Assembly (NCBI GenBank): GCA_027593245.1
Contig: JAQCJC010000004.1
Span: 1 to 50,180 of the forward strand
Source of the DNA: Bacteroidota bacterium
GTDB lineage: Bacteria; Bacteroidota; Bacteroidia; Flavobacteriales; Flavobacteriaceae
Reading direction: 5' to 3'
Length of the DNA stretch: 50,180 nt
Below the pieces are notes generated by a model, which was not told where the DNA came from, made no database searches, and saw only the letters and a program-made list of their open reading frames with translations. Shown here one piece after another: positions 18,045 through 28,744 of this stretch. The translations under genes and the position numbers were made by a program. Position 1 is the first letter of the stretch. Every line of letters begins with the position of its first letter.

Positions 18045-18052
18045 CAAAGTTA
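18045..18052 (-). promoter_or_regulatory. -7 box TAACTTTG for DUF6913-dapA
   Basis: Minus-strand TAACTTTG is an exact TAnnTTTG match in the 32-base divergent gap. Predicted transcription start near 18039, leader about 13 bases. The plus-strand gene at 18059 shows no comparable box. Confidence 0.55.
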
Positions 18053-18058
18053 ATATAA

Positions 18059-18814
18059 ATGACGGTTAAATACGTTAATTTTCTCCTTATAATTTTAGTG
18101 TTTATCTCTTGTAACCAAGTCAAAACCACACAAAAAATTGAAACTCAGCGAATCGCAATAGACCAAGACACTGCTACAGATACCTTAATTGATACTTTTT
18201 TAACTCCCTACAGAAATAGCCTAGAAGCCTCAATGAATGAAGTTTTAAGCTTTTCAGTTGCTGAACACAAAAAAACAGACGGAGAACTAAACACAGCGGT
18301 AGGCAATCTTATGGCAGATGCCGTTTTTGAACGCTGCGCACCAATTCTTAAAAAACGCCACTATATAGACTTAGATATGGTTTTGCTTAATCACGGAGGC
18401 ATTCGAGCACCATTACCAAAAGGAGCAATTAAAATGAAAACTGCTTTCAATATCATGCCTTTTGAAAATAAAGTGGTTGTCGCACAAATGAAAGGTTCAG
18501 TTCTTATGAAACTGGCCAACTATCTTACAAAAGCCAAACGCGCACACCCGATTTCTGGAATGGAACTCGCAATTACCCGCAACGGAACCATCAAAACGCT
18601 TCGTATTCAAGGAAAAGAAATAGAGTCCAACAGAATTTATTTTGTCGCCACAAACGACTACCTCTACAAAGGCGGAGACCGCATGGATTTTTTCCAAAAA
18701 AGCGAAGCTGTCTTTGACCTCGATTATAAAATTCGAAGTGTGTTAATTGATTATTTTATCGACAATGACACTTTGGATCCCAAACGCGATAAACGCTTTG
18801 AATACACCAATTAG
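18059..18814 (+). CDS. 5'-nucleotidase C-terminal domain lipoprotein
   Basis: A 251-residue lipoprotein: signal ending in LVFISC with the lipid-accepting Cys at about residue 19, followed by a single 5'-nucleotidase C-terminal (substrate-binding) domain. Recognisable segments are ELNTAVGNLMADAV, LNHGGIRAPLPKG, MPFENKVVVAQMKG and the YKGGDRMDFF loop. In UshA-type enzymes this domain binds the nucleoside base and is fused to a metallophosphatase domain; here that second domain is a separate gene 8 bases downstream. The two products probably act together in the periplasm or on the cell surface on nucleotides or similar phosphoesters. Start ATG 18059 is the only one consistent with the signal peptide. 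Confidence 0.87.
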   Translation: MTVKYVNFLLIILVFISCNQVKTTQKIETQRIAIDQDTATDTLIDTFLTPYRNSLEASMNEVLSFSVAEHKKTDGELNTAVGNLMADAVFERCAPILKKRHYIDLDMVLLNHGGIRAPLPKGAIKMKTAFNIMPFENKVVVAQMKGSVLMKLANYLTKAKRAHPISGMELAITRNGTIKTLRIQGKEIESNRIYFVATNDYLYKGGDRMDFFQKSEAVFDLDYKIRSVLIDYFIDNDTLDPKRDKRFEYTN

Positions 18815-18822
18815 AATAGAGC

Positions 18823-21716
<2,894 letters not shown>

Positions 21717-21801
21717 TTATGTAATTACACCCTATGTTTTAGTGGCTACTAAAATACTAAATTCAGTCCATAAAATTAGTGTAAAAAACACGAAAAACAG
21801 T

Positions 21802-22644
21802 TTATTTTTTTTGTGCTTTTAGCATACGGTCTTTTCCAAATGTATCTTTTTTTATGACCCTATTTTCAAAGTTAAGTGCATCAAAAAGAGCTTTTGTTTC
21901 GTTTCCATAATGCTCATTTATTTCCGCAAAACATAAACCAGAAGACTTGAGGTTATTCTGAGCTATATCTTTAAGCGCTTTGTAAAAAACAAGTGGAGCT
22001 TCATCAGGAACAAATAAGGCTAAATGGGGTTCGTATGCTAAGACATTATCTTTCATTAACTCCTGTTCTTGTTTGCAAACATAAGGAGGGTTTGAAACAA
22101 CCACATCAAAATCTTGATTACTATTCCACTCAAGCATATTGGCTTCGATAAAATTGACCTTAACATCATTCGCCTTAGCATTAAAATGTGCTAGCGCTAA
22201 AGCATCAGGACTTACATCAAGCGCAAAGACCTCAGCATTGGGTAAAGCATGGGCCAATGCAATAGCAATACAACCTGAACCTGTCCCAAGATCAATAATT
22301 TTTGGCGCATCGCTGGGATCAAAATGATTTAATATCCAAGCCACCAACTCCTCAGTTTCTGGGCGGGGGATAAGTACAGAAGTGGAAACGGAAAAAGTAA
22401 GGCCAAAAAAACTAGTTTGGCCTAGAATATACTGAACAGGCTCATGGTTTTTAAGACGAATCAACGCTTGTTCAAAAGAACTTAAGTCCGATGCAGAAAC
22501 TTCTTTACCATAATTTAGAACAATTTGATGTGGTTTTAAGTTTAGGTATGCCGCACATAAGAGCTGAAAGAAAACCAAACGTTCTGAGGAGGGAAAAACA
22601 TGGAGTTCGTCAAGAAAACGTTTCTTTAATAAACTTAATTTCAT
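21802..22644 (-). CDS. prmC: Peptide chain release factor N5-glutamine methyltransferase
   Basis: PrmC (HemK) methylates the Gln of the GGQ motif in release factors RF1 and RF2 with S-adenosylmethionine. The 280-residue protein has the SAM-binding IDLGTGSGCIAIALA motif and the family-defining VVSNPPYV substrate motif, with the N-terminal helical release factor binding domain before it (QYILGQTSFFGL, then LIPRPETEEL). ATG 22644 overlaps the TGA of the upstream GNAT gene by 4 bases (ATGA), so a start 10 codons further upstream is not favoured. Confidence 0.95.
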   Translation of the reverse strand: MKLSLLKKRFLDELHVFPSSERLVFFQLLCAAYLNLKPHQIVLNYGKEVSASDLSSFEQALIRLKNHEPVQYILGQTSFFGLTFSVSTSVLIPRPETEELVAWILNHFDPSDAPKIIDLGTGSGCIAIALAHALPNAEVFALDVSPDALALAHFNAKANDVKVNFIEANMLEWNSNQDFDVVVSNPPYVCKQEQELMKDNVLAYEPHLALFVPDEAPLVFYKALKDIAQNNLKSSGLCFAEINEHYGNETKALFDALNFENRVIKKDTFGKDRMLKAQKK

Positions 22645-23129
22645 AGCAAATCTTTTATCATCCACACACCACAATTATGGTGGCCTGTTGCGCCTAATGG
22701 GGCTTGCAGTTTCAAGAAGTCATTACGCCTGTAAAGATCAACTGCAGAATGAAGAGCAGGAATTGTTTCTAAATAGCATTTTTTAAAGCCAAATGAGCGT
22801 GCAGCGTCCAAGCAACAATCCATTAATTTCTGTCCTATACCACAACCTCTTATCTTAGTCAGAACATACATTTTTTGAAGTTCACAAACAGCTTGCGAAT
22901 GGCTTTTTAGAGGTTGAATTCCAGCACCCCCCAAAACTTCTCCATTAGACTTTACTACGAAATAGATAGACTGTGGTCGGTCATAAGCCTCGTACATCGC
23001 TGAGGTTTCAGGATCTTCATAAGCTGTACCTTTTAAAGGAAGTTTGAGTTCTATAAAAACAGATCTGATCACCGATTCAATTTGTGGATTATCGTCTTTA
23101 GTAATTTCTTTAATTTGCACGTCTAACAT
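22641..23129 (-). CDS. GNAT family N-acetyltransferase
   Basis: A 162-residue GCN5-related acyltransferase. The acetyl-CoA pyrophosphate loop appears as the R-x-x-G-x-G-x-K-like segment KIRGCGIGQKLMD, preceded by the strand ELQKMYV and followed by CYLETIP and a final FLKLQAPLGATGHHNCGVWMIK strand. The acceptor is not predictable. The ATG at 23129 is chosen because the open frame upstream of it runs through the ribD promoter region and has no family similarity. It is coupled to prmC through an ATGA overlap, but there is no reason to think it modifies release factors. Confidence 0.85.
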   Translation of the reverse strand: MLDVQIKEITKDDNPQIESVIRSVFIELKLPLKGTAYEDPETSAMYEAYDRPQSIYFVVKSNGEVLGGAGIQPLKSHSQAVCELQKMYVLTKIRGCGIGQKLMDCCLDAARSFGFKKCYLETIPALHSAVDLYRRNDFLKLQAPLGATGHHNCGVWMIKDLL

Positions 23130-23144
23130 CAACGAAATTCGCCT

Positions 23145-23152
23145 TATTTTTG
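23145..23152 (+). promoter_or_regulatory. -7 box TATTTTTG for ribD
   Basis: Plus-strand TATTTTTG matches TAnnTTTG. The transcription start would be near 23158, about 21 bases ahead of the proposed TTG start codon of ribD. It lies between the divergent starts of the GNAT gene and ribD. Confidence 0.5.
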
Positions 23153-23178
23153 TAGTTTCGAAGATACGTATATCGTCC

Positions 23179-24204
23179 TTGAAAATAAAAATTTTAATTA
23201 TCGAAGATTCAACATTCATAAAGCGTTGCATAGAAATTGGTAAAAATGGATTTGGTACGGCAGCACCAAACCCAGCTGTGGGTTCTGTTGTGGTTGTTGA
23301 TGGAAAAATTATTGGCGAGGGTTGGACAAGTGCTTATGGCGGCGCTCACGCTGAAGTCAATGCAATAGCATCGGTAAAAAATAAAAGCCTTTTAGCTAAA
23401 TCTACGCTTTATGTTAGCCTTGAGCCTTGTTGTCACCACGGAAAAACACCGCCTTGTACAGACCTTATTATTAAACATAAAATTCAAAGAGTAGTGATTG
23501 GATGCATTGATTCAAACACAAAAGTTAGCGGAAAAGGTGTAGCTGCACTAGAAGCTGCCGGCTGTAAGGTTAGAGTTGGCATTGAAGAAGAACTTTGCAA
23601 AGAACACCACAGAAGATTTCTAACGTTTCAAAATAAAAAGCGTCCTTATATAATATTGAAGTGGGCAGAAACAAAAAATGGTTTTATCGCTCCAACAAAA
23701 AAGAGAAACAGAACACCTGTTTGGATCAGCTCATCCGAATCACGTCAATTAGTACATCAATGGCGATCTGAAGAGCACGCTATATTGGTTGGAGGCAATA
23801 CTGTATTGGATGACAACCCTAGTTTAACTACAAGAATGATTTCAGGAAGAAACCCCATCCGTATCGTCGTCGATCAAAAAGGCACATTACCTAAATCATT
23901 AGCGGTGTTTAATGAGGATGCTAAAACACATGTATTATCAAATAAGGATATTAATTTCAACAATGAAATAGCTAAACAAATATGCAATAAACTTTATGAA
24001 ATGAGTATCCTTTCAGTACTGATAGAAGGTGGACAAAAAACACTACAATACTTTATTGATGAGAATTTATGGGACGAAATGCGTATATTCAAGGGACCAA
24101 CAGAATTTACAGGCGGAACAAAAAGCCCCGTATTTAAGGACATGCATAGACATAAGGAATGCGTCGCAGATGACGAATTATCCATCTACAGAAACAAAAA
24201 ATAG
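23179..24204 (+). CDS. ribD: Bifunctional riboflavin biosynthesis deaminase/reductase RibD
   Basis: RibD deaminates the pyrimidine from GTP cyclohydrolase II and then reduces its ribose side chain. The deaminase domain comes first (GTAAPNPAVGSVVV; zinc ligands in GGAHAEVNAI and EPCCHHGKTPPC) and the NADPH-dependent reductase domain second (ILKWAETKNGFI, then EEHAILVGGNTVLDDNP). The frame has no ATG near the expected N-terminus: the nearest upstream ATG in frame, at 23044, would start inside the divergent GNAT gene and upstream of the -7 box. A TTG at 23179 gives 341 residues, the normal length, so it is proposed as the start with moderate confidence. The 3' end is followed directly by yigZ. 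Confidence 0.88.
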   Translation: MKIKILIIEDSTFIKRCIEIGKNGFGTAAPNPAVGSVVVVDGKIIGEGWTSAYGGAHAEVNAIASVKNKSLLAKSTLYVSLEPCCHHGKTPPCTDLIIKHKIQRVVIGCIDSNTKVSGKGVAALEAAGCKVRVGIEEELCKEHHRRFLTFQNKKRPYIILKWAETKNGFIAPTKKRNRTPVWISSSESRQLVHQWRSEEHAILVGGNTVLDDNPSLTTRMISGRNPIRIVVDQKGTLPKSLAVFNEDAKTHVLSNKDINFNNEIAKQICNKLYEMSILSVLIEGGQKTLQYFIDENLWDEMRIFKGPTEFTGGTKSPVFKDMHRHKECVADDELSIYRNKK

Positions 24205-24211
24205 AAGTTTA

Positions 24212-24828
24212 ATGCGTGAACAAAACTATGCCTTTAAAACTATTGAACAAACCTCAGACGTTGAACTTTACAAAAACAAAGGCAGTAAGTTTTATGCATA
24301 TGCATTCCCTATTCAAAAAGAAACTGATGTTAAAAAACACATTGAAAAATTAAAAGAAAAGCACCGTTCAGCTGGACACTTTTGCTACGCCTACAGACTA
24401 AGACCAAGCGCTTCACACTACAGAGTTTCAGATGATGGAGAACCAAACAACAGTGCTGGCATGCCTATATTAGGACAACTTCAGGCTAAAGATCTTACAA
24501 ATACCCTGGTAGTTGTGGTTCGTTATTTTGGGGGTATAAAGCTAGGGGTTGGCGGACTTATTATGGCCTACAAGACCGCGGCTAACAAATTTTAGAAACA
24601 ATTCAGATTGTCACATTTTATAAAAGAGATAATGTTAAGATTAATTTTACGTACAATGAACTAAGCTATGTGATGCGTATAATTAAAAAGTATAATTTAA
24701 AAATTATTCAACAGCATCAAGAATTGGCGTGTTGGGTTAAAATTTCAGTTAAAAAAAAGGATTTAGAATCAATACTATTGGCGTTTTCAGCGCATCACAA
24801 AATTGAAGTCGAAATTTTGAACGATTAA
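24212..24828 (+). pseudogene. YigZ/IMPACT family protein, interrupted by a one-base deletion
   Basis: The first part (from ATG 24212, after AGAAG) matches the YigZ family: FKTIEQTSDVELYKNKGSKFYAYAFPI, HFCYAYRLRP, VSDDGEPNNSAGMPILGQLQ and VVVRYFGGIKLGVGGL. It then stops at TAG 24593-24595 after residue KTAANKF. Reading continues in the +1-shifted frame from about 24590 as ILETIQIVTFYKRDNVK, through the usual C-terminal ferredoxin-like domain to a TAA at 24826-24828. Adding one A to the AAA at 24587-24589 restores a single protein of about 205 residues, the normal length for the family. The defect is therefore recent or a sequencing artefact. An ATG at 24170 is an alternative start. YigZ biochemical function is not firmly known. 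Confidence 0.85.
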
Positions 24829-25223
24829 TTTTGCAGTTTGTCTAAAAAAAAGTCTGGACAGCGTATTGGGGATCGTGATTTAGAGTCGACAAAAACCAAT
24901 TTTGTGTAGGCCGTTGTCAACAACTCGCCGCCCTCGTTATGCAACTCATACTTAAATTCAATAGAAACTTCAGGGGGCTTTAATAGGCTCGTAGTAATAA
25001 TCAAAACATCCTCGTAAAACGCTGGTTTACTGTAATTTATATTTAAAACAACCACAGGTAGCATAATACCTTGTGCTTCCATCTCTTTATAAGAAACACC
25101 CAAAGAAGAGAGCCATTCAATCCGACCAATTTCAAAATATTGAGCATAATTTCCATGATATACAACGCCCATTTGGTCGGTTTCTCCATAACGGACTTTA
25201 ACTTTTGTTTGGTGGTTAATCAT
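24825..25223 (-). CDS. Acyl-CoA thioesterase, YbgC/4HBT hotdog family
   Basis: A 132-residue single hotdog-fold protein. The motif RYGETDQMGVVYHGNYAQYFEIGR is the active-site region of 4-hydroxybenzoyl-CoA thioesterase-like enzymes, with the catalytic Asp in ETDQMG. The likely reaction is hydrolysis of acyl-CoA thioesters; the chain length is not predictable. ATG 25223 is preferred over one 4 codons upstream because MINHQTKVKVRYGETD matches the family start. Convergent with the repaired yigZ frame, overlapping its end by 4 bases. Confidence 0.87.
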   Translation of the reverse strand: MINHQTKVKVRYGETDQMGVVYHGNYAQYFEIGRIEWLSSLGVSYKEMEAQGIMLPVVVLNINYSKPAFYEDVLIITTSLLKPPEVSIEFKYELHNEGGELLTTAYTKLVFVDSKSRSPIRCPDFFLDKLQN

Positions 25224-25311
25224 GAAAAAATTCATATATTTATGAACGCATAATTTAGACGAAAAAAAATAAAATTTCCTGCAATTTTAATTTTTTTTTT
25301 AGAAATTTTGT

Positions 25312-25325
25312 TCACATATTTGTGA
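25312..25325. promoter_or_regulatory. Palindromic site TCACATATTTGTGA upstream of dnaA
   Basis: Inverted repeat TCACA / TGTGA with a 4-base spacer, 78 bases upstream of the dnaA ATG. It overlaps CATATTTG (25315-25322), one mismatch from the Bacteroidota -7 box, so it may be an operator over the dnaA promoter. No cluster of DnaA boxes (TTATCCACA-like) is visible in the 167-base gap; TTGTTCACA at 25308-25316 is the nearest and has two mismatches. The rest of the gap is AT-rich with a T10 run and no gene. Confidence 0.3.
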
Positions 25326-25402
25326 TGGACAAAAAAATAACGCACACCCCCCAAGTGTTTCAATTTTTTAGTCACTAACTAACTAAAAATCTTAAATTAA
25401 TA

Positions 25403-26830
25403 ATGACTAACACTGCGCAATCGGTATGGGGAAATTGTCTTGATTTTATCAAGGATAATATTCAGTCCCAAGCATATAAAACATGGTTTGAACCTATTGT
25501 AGCGGTTAAGTTAGCGGATCAATCATTAAGCATTCAAGTCCCGAGTAAATTCTTTTACGAGTGGCTCGAAGAGCATTATGTGAAGATACTTAAGGTAGCA
25601 CTAACAAAAGAATTAGGGGATGACGCCAAATTGGTGTACATTATTAAAATGGAAAATACCTATGGTAATAAACAACCTTTTACCGAAAAAATTCCAAGCT
25701 CCAATCGTTCGGCAATAAAATCCCAACGGGCTGACATACCACTCAAGAATAAAAACCCAGAGCTTAAAAACCCTTTTATAATCCCTGGAATAAGAAATGT
25801 AAAAATAGAATCTCAACTTAATCCAATTTACACTTTTGAAAATTTCCTTGAAGGTGACTCAAATAGATTAGCGAGAAATGCAGGGATTGCAGTGGCCAAT
25901 AAACCCGGAGGAACCTCTTTTAATCCATTACTGATCTTTGGTGGTGTTGGCTTAGGAAAAACACATTTAGCACATGCTATTGGAGTTGACATCAAAGACA
26001 AATATCCCGAGAAAACCGTTTTATATATTTCTGCTGAGAAATTTACGCAGCAATACATTGAATCTGTTAAAAAGAATAACCGAAACGATTTTATACATTT
26101 TTACCAAATCATCGAAGTACTAATCATTGATGATGTTCAATTCCTGTCCGGTAAATCTGGAACTCAAGATGTTTTCTTCCATATTTTTAACCACTTGCAT
26201 CAAAACGGGAAGCAAGTTATACTAACTAGTGATAAAGCTCCTGTTGATATGCAAGATATTGAACAGCGTTTGTTGTCTAGATTCAAATGGGGCCTTTCTG
26301 CAGAGCTCCAAAAACCGGATTTTGAAACACGAGTATCAATTGTCAAAAATAAACTTTACAGGGATGGTGTTGAGATGCCGGACGACATTGTAGAGTATAT
26401 CGCTAAAAATATAAAAACAAATGTTCGTGAACTGGAAGGAGCTATCATCTCTTTGATTGCACAATCTTCATTCAACAAAAAAGAGATTACGCTTTCGCTT
26501 GCAAAGGAAATCGTAGAAAAATTTGTTAAAAACACCAAACGCGAAGTCTCTATAGATTACATCCAAAAAATAGTCTCGGACTATTTCCAAATGGATGTAG
26601 ATACACTTCAATCCAAAACTAGAAAGCGACATATTGTTCAAGCACGACAATTAGCTATGTTTTTCGCAAAAAAATTCACTAAAGCTTCATTGGCCAGTAT
26701 TGGTTCCCAAATTGGAAAACGAGATCATGCAACTGTCCTTCATGCTTGTAAAACTGTAGACAATCTCTCTTCAACAGATAAGCAATTTAGAAAATATGTT
26801 GAAGATTTGACAAAAAAACTTTCCGTTTAA
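25403..26830 (+). CDS. dnaA: Chromosomal replication initiator protein DnaA
   Basis: DnaA opens the replication origin and loads the helicase. The 475-residue protein has domain I (VWGNCLDFIKDNIQSQAYKTWF), a linker of about 45 residues, the AAA+ domain with Walker A FGGVGLGKTHL (about residues 178-188), Walker B VLIIDDVQFLSG and the sensor/arginine-finger region QRLLSRFKWGL, and the DNA-binding domain IV with the DnaA signature around SQIGKRDHATVLHACK. ATG 25403 gives the typical start. The neighbours (yigZ, thioesterase, phosphatase) are not dnaN or gyrB, so this locus has no classical origin cluster. Confidence 0.97.
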   Translation: MTNTAQSVWGNCLDFIKDNIQSQAYKTWFEPIVAVKLADQSLSIQVPSKFFYEWLEEHYVKILKVALTKELGDDAKLVYIIKMENTYGNKQPFTEKIPSSNRSAIKSQRADIPLKNKNPELKNPFIIPGIRNVKIESQLNPIYTFENFLEGDSNRLARNAGIAVANKPGGTSFNPLLIFGGVGLGKTHLAHAIGVDIKDKYPEKTVLYISAEKFTQQYIESVKKNNRNDFIHFYQIIEVLIIDDVQFLSGKSGTQDVFFHIFNHLHQNGKQVILTSDKAPVDMQDIEQRLLSRFKWGLSAELQKPDFETRVSIVKNKLYRDGVEMPDDIVEYIAKNIKTNVRELEGAIISLIAQSSFNKKEITLSLAKEIVEKFVKNTKREVSIDYIQKIVSDYFQMDVDTLQSKTRKRHIVQARQLAMFFAKKFTKASLASIGSQIGKRDHATVLHACKTVDNLSSTDKQFRKYVEDLTKKLSV

Positions 26831-26840
26831 ACCCCTATTT

Positions 26841-27299
26841 ATGACCAAGATTTTAATGGTTTGCTTAGGAAATATTTGCAGATCTCCCTTGGCTGAAGGC
26901 ATTCTAAAATCAAAATTACCGAGCAACTCTTACTTTGTAGACTCTGCTGGCACAAGTGGTTTTCACTCAGGAAGTGCACCAGACCCACGTTCTATTGACA
27001 TCGCTCAGAAAAATGAACTAGATATTAGTCAGCAAAAGTCCAGACCCTTTAGAGCCTACGATTTGGAAGAATTTGATTTCATTTTTGTGATGGATAAAGC
27101 AAATTATGACGACATAATTCGACACACAAAAACAGAACAAGAACGGCAAAAGGTAAAACTAATTTTAGAATACCCAGGTTCACAAATAAAAGAAGTGCCG
27201 GACCCATATTACGGAGGTGAAGATGGTTTTCAATATATTTATACGTTGCTGGACGACGCTTGTAGTTACCACAGCAATCAGTTAATAAAAAGGGGATGA
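26841..27299 (+). CDS. Low-molecular-weight protein-tyrosine phosphatase
   Basis: A 152-residue phosphatase with the P-loop VCLGNICRSPLAEG (C-x5-R-S) at about residues 7-16 and the general acid Asp in the C-terminal VPDPYYGGEDGF motif. These enzymes hydrolyse phosphotyrosine and often control tyrosine kinases of exopolysaccharide synthesis, though no such kinase gene is present here. It begins 10 bases after dnaA and its TGA overlaps the ATG of the next gene by 4 bases (ATGA), so the three genes are probably one transcript. Confidence 0.92.
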   Translation: MTKILMVCLGNICRSPLAEGILKSKLPSNSYFVDSAGTSGFHSGSAPDPRSIDIAQKNELDISQQKSRPFRAYDLEEFDFIFVMDKANYDDIIRHTKTEQERQKVKLILEYPGSQIKEVPDPYYGGEDGFQYIYTLLDDACSYHSNQLIKRG

Positions 27300-28003
27300 A
27301 CGGAAAAATATATTTGATTCCAAACACGCTAGGCGATGTTCCTCCTCTTGAAACAATGCCTTTGTCTGTCAAAAAAATTATTGAAGACATTGACATATAC
27401 ATTGTTGAAAACGAAAAGTCTGCAAGGCGATTTATCAAATCTGTAAGCAGCTCTAAAGCACAATCTAGCTTAAGACTATTCCCGCTAAATAAATTTACCA
27501 ACGCTTCAGAATTACCTACTTACTTGGAACCTTGCAAACAAGGATTATCCATCGGACTAATTTCTGACGCAGGATGCCCAAGTGTAGCAGATCCTGGTTC
27601 TGAAATTGTACGTCTTGCTCATCAGAACAATATACAAGTTGTTCCATTAGTTGGCCCATCCTCGATTTTACTTGCGGTAATGAGCTCAGGTATGAATGGC
27701 CAAAATTTTGCATTCAACGGTTACCTTCCCATTGACAAAACAGAACGTAAGGCAAAACTGAAACAGTTAGAGAAGCGTTCTTTTGAAGAACAACAAGCGC
27801 AATTGTTTATTGAAACTCCATATCGAAATCAAAAACTTCTTCAAGAAATGTGTCGAACATTACACCCGAATACCCGAATTTGTGTTGCAAGTGATTTAAG
27901 CCTAAAAACAGAATATATTAAAACGCAAACTGCTTCAGATTGGAAATACACCAAGATTGATTTTCACAAAAGACCAACCATATTTATTCTCCAAAAAGAC
28001 TAA
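27296..28003 (+). CDS. SAM-dependent methyltransferase, RsmI/tetrapyrrole methylase family
   Basis: A 235-residue protein of the tetrapyrrole methylase fold. It has the GKIYLIPNTLGDVPPLETMP start and the SDAGCPSVADPGSEIVRLAHQ segment found in RsmI, the 2'-O-methyltransferase for C1402 of 16S rRNA, then VPLVGPSSILLAVMSSG. It is shorter and more divergent than RsmI (which is about 270-280 residues), so it fits the Bacteroidota RsmI-like branch whose substrate is not proven. Translation is coupled to the phosphatase gene by an ATGA overlap. It is convergent with the next gene, with only 5 bases between stops and no hairpin. Confidence 0.85.
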   Translation: MNGKIYLIPNTLGDVPPLETMPLSVKKIIEDIDIYIVENEKSARRFIKSVSSSKAQSSLRLFPLNKFTNASELPTYLEPCKQGLSIGLISDAGCPSVADPGSEIVRLAHQNNIQVVPLVGPSSILLAVMSSGMNGQNFAFNGYLPIDKTERKAKLKQLEKRSFEEQQAQLFIETPYRNQKLLQEMCRTLHPNTRICVASDLSLKTEYIKTQTASDWKYTKIDFHKRPTIFILQKD

Positions 28004-28008
28004 AAAAA

Positions 28009-28659
28009 CTAATGAAAATCTACCCTCGGGCGTTTTTCAGCTGTAATAAATGAAGTGTTGTACGAAGAAAATTTTTGCATGTACGATTCTATATCAGTTC
28101 CAAAAGCATCCGAGAAACCAACAGCTCCGTAACTTCTCAAATATCGTTTTACATTTCCTGGACCAGACAGATGAGCAGCGGCCAAAATACCAGACTCAGT
28201 AACTAAAGTCCCATTAATTCTTTGACCTGAAAAGCGCTTAATATCACGACGTAGAATCCATTTGTTACGTTTGGCGTTGGTTAAAAATGCCTTTTCCTGC
28301 AGTACGGGGTTGTTCAAAAAATTAGAAGGATTATTAATTCCTATGAGTTTTAAAGTAGATGCCCCAAATTGATACTTTCCTAAATAACCAAGAGAATTAA
28401 CCACAGTATAACGGCCTTGAGATTCTTTAAATGCGATGGCCTCTTTAAAACCAACATAACCACGATCTAAAATTATATAATTAACAAAAACATCAACTGT
28501 ATTTGCTTTTCGATCAATTGAAAAATTGTATTTTACGTCAATAGCATCAGGACCAATAACGCTCACAGCCATTGTATTTGGAGAGGAGGTAAATCCTAGA
28601 AATAGAAAACACAATAAACCTCTGGTCAGTATTACATCCTTAATTTTGGTTAACCACAT
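28009..28659 (-). CDS. Exported lysozyme/transglycosylase-like protein
   Basis: A 216-residue protein with an N-terminal hydrophobic signal region (about residues 12-30). The core FKEAIAFKESQGRYTVVNS, then GYLGKYQFGAS, has the Glu-Ser-x-Gly-like pattern of goose-type lysozymes and soluble lytic transglycosylases, where the Glu (in KESQG) would be catalytic. Later AAHLSGPGNVKRYLRSYG matches the C-terminal part of this flavobacterial family. It probably acts on peptidoglycan in the periplasm. It has often been named a LysM or peptidoglycan-binding protein, but I see no LysM repeat. Neighbour mltG, another peptidoglycan-cleaving enzyme, is just upstream on the same strand, but this gene has its own -7 box. 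Confidence 0.7.
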   Translation of the reverse strand: MWLTKIKDVILTRGLLCFLFLGFTSSPNTMAVSVIGPDAIDVKYNFSIDRKANTVDVFVNYIILDRGYVGFKEAIAFKESQGRYTVVNSLGYLGKYQFGASTLKLIGINNPSNFLNNPVLQEKAFLTNAKRNKWILRRDIKRFSGQRINGTLVTESGILAAAHLSGPGNVKRYLRSYGAVGFSDAFGTDIESYMQKFSSYNTSFITAEKRPRVDFH

Positions 28660-28699
28660 GGTATTTAAGTTTAAGCAAAAGCTTATCTAAAAAACAGCG

Positions 28700-28707
28700 C
28701 AAAGGTA
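28700..28707 (-). promoter_or_regulatory. -7 box TACCTTTG for the lysozyme-like gene
   Basis: Minus-strand TACCTTTG matches TAnnTTTG in the 85-base gap after mltG. Predicted transcription start near 28694, leader about 35 bases, which contains a small inverted repeat TAAGC-AAAA-GCTTA (28672-28685). Confidence 0.5.
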
Positions 28708-28744
28708 CATAAAAATAAAAGATGTTGAAAATCAGTATGTTACA

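Noticed and set aside
25236-25402. Replication origin next to dnaA
   Set aside because: No cluster of DnaA boxes or AT-rich 13-mer repeats is visible, and dnaN/gyrB/rpmH are not neighbours; a strand-skew analysis of the whole chromosome would be needed.
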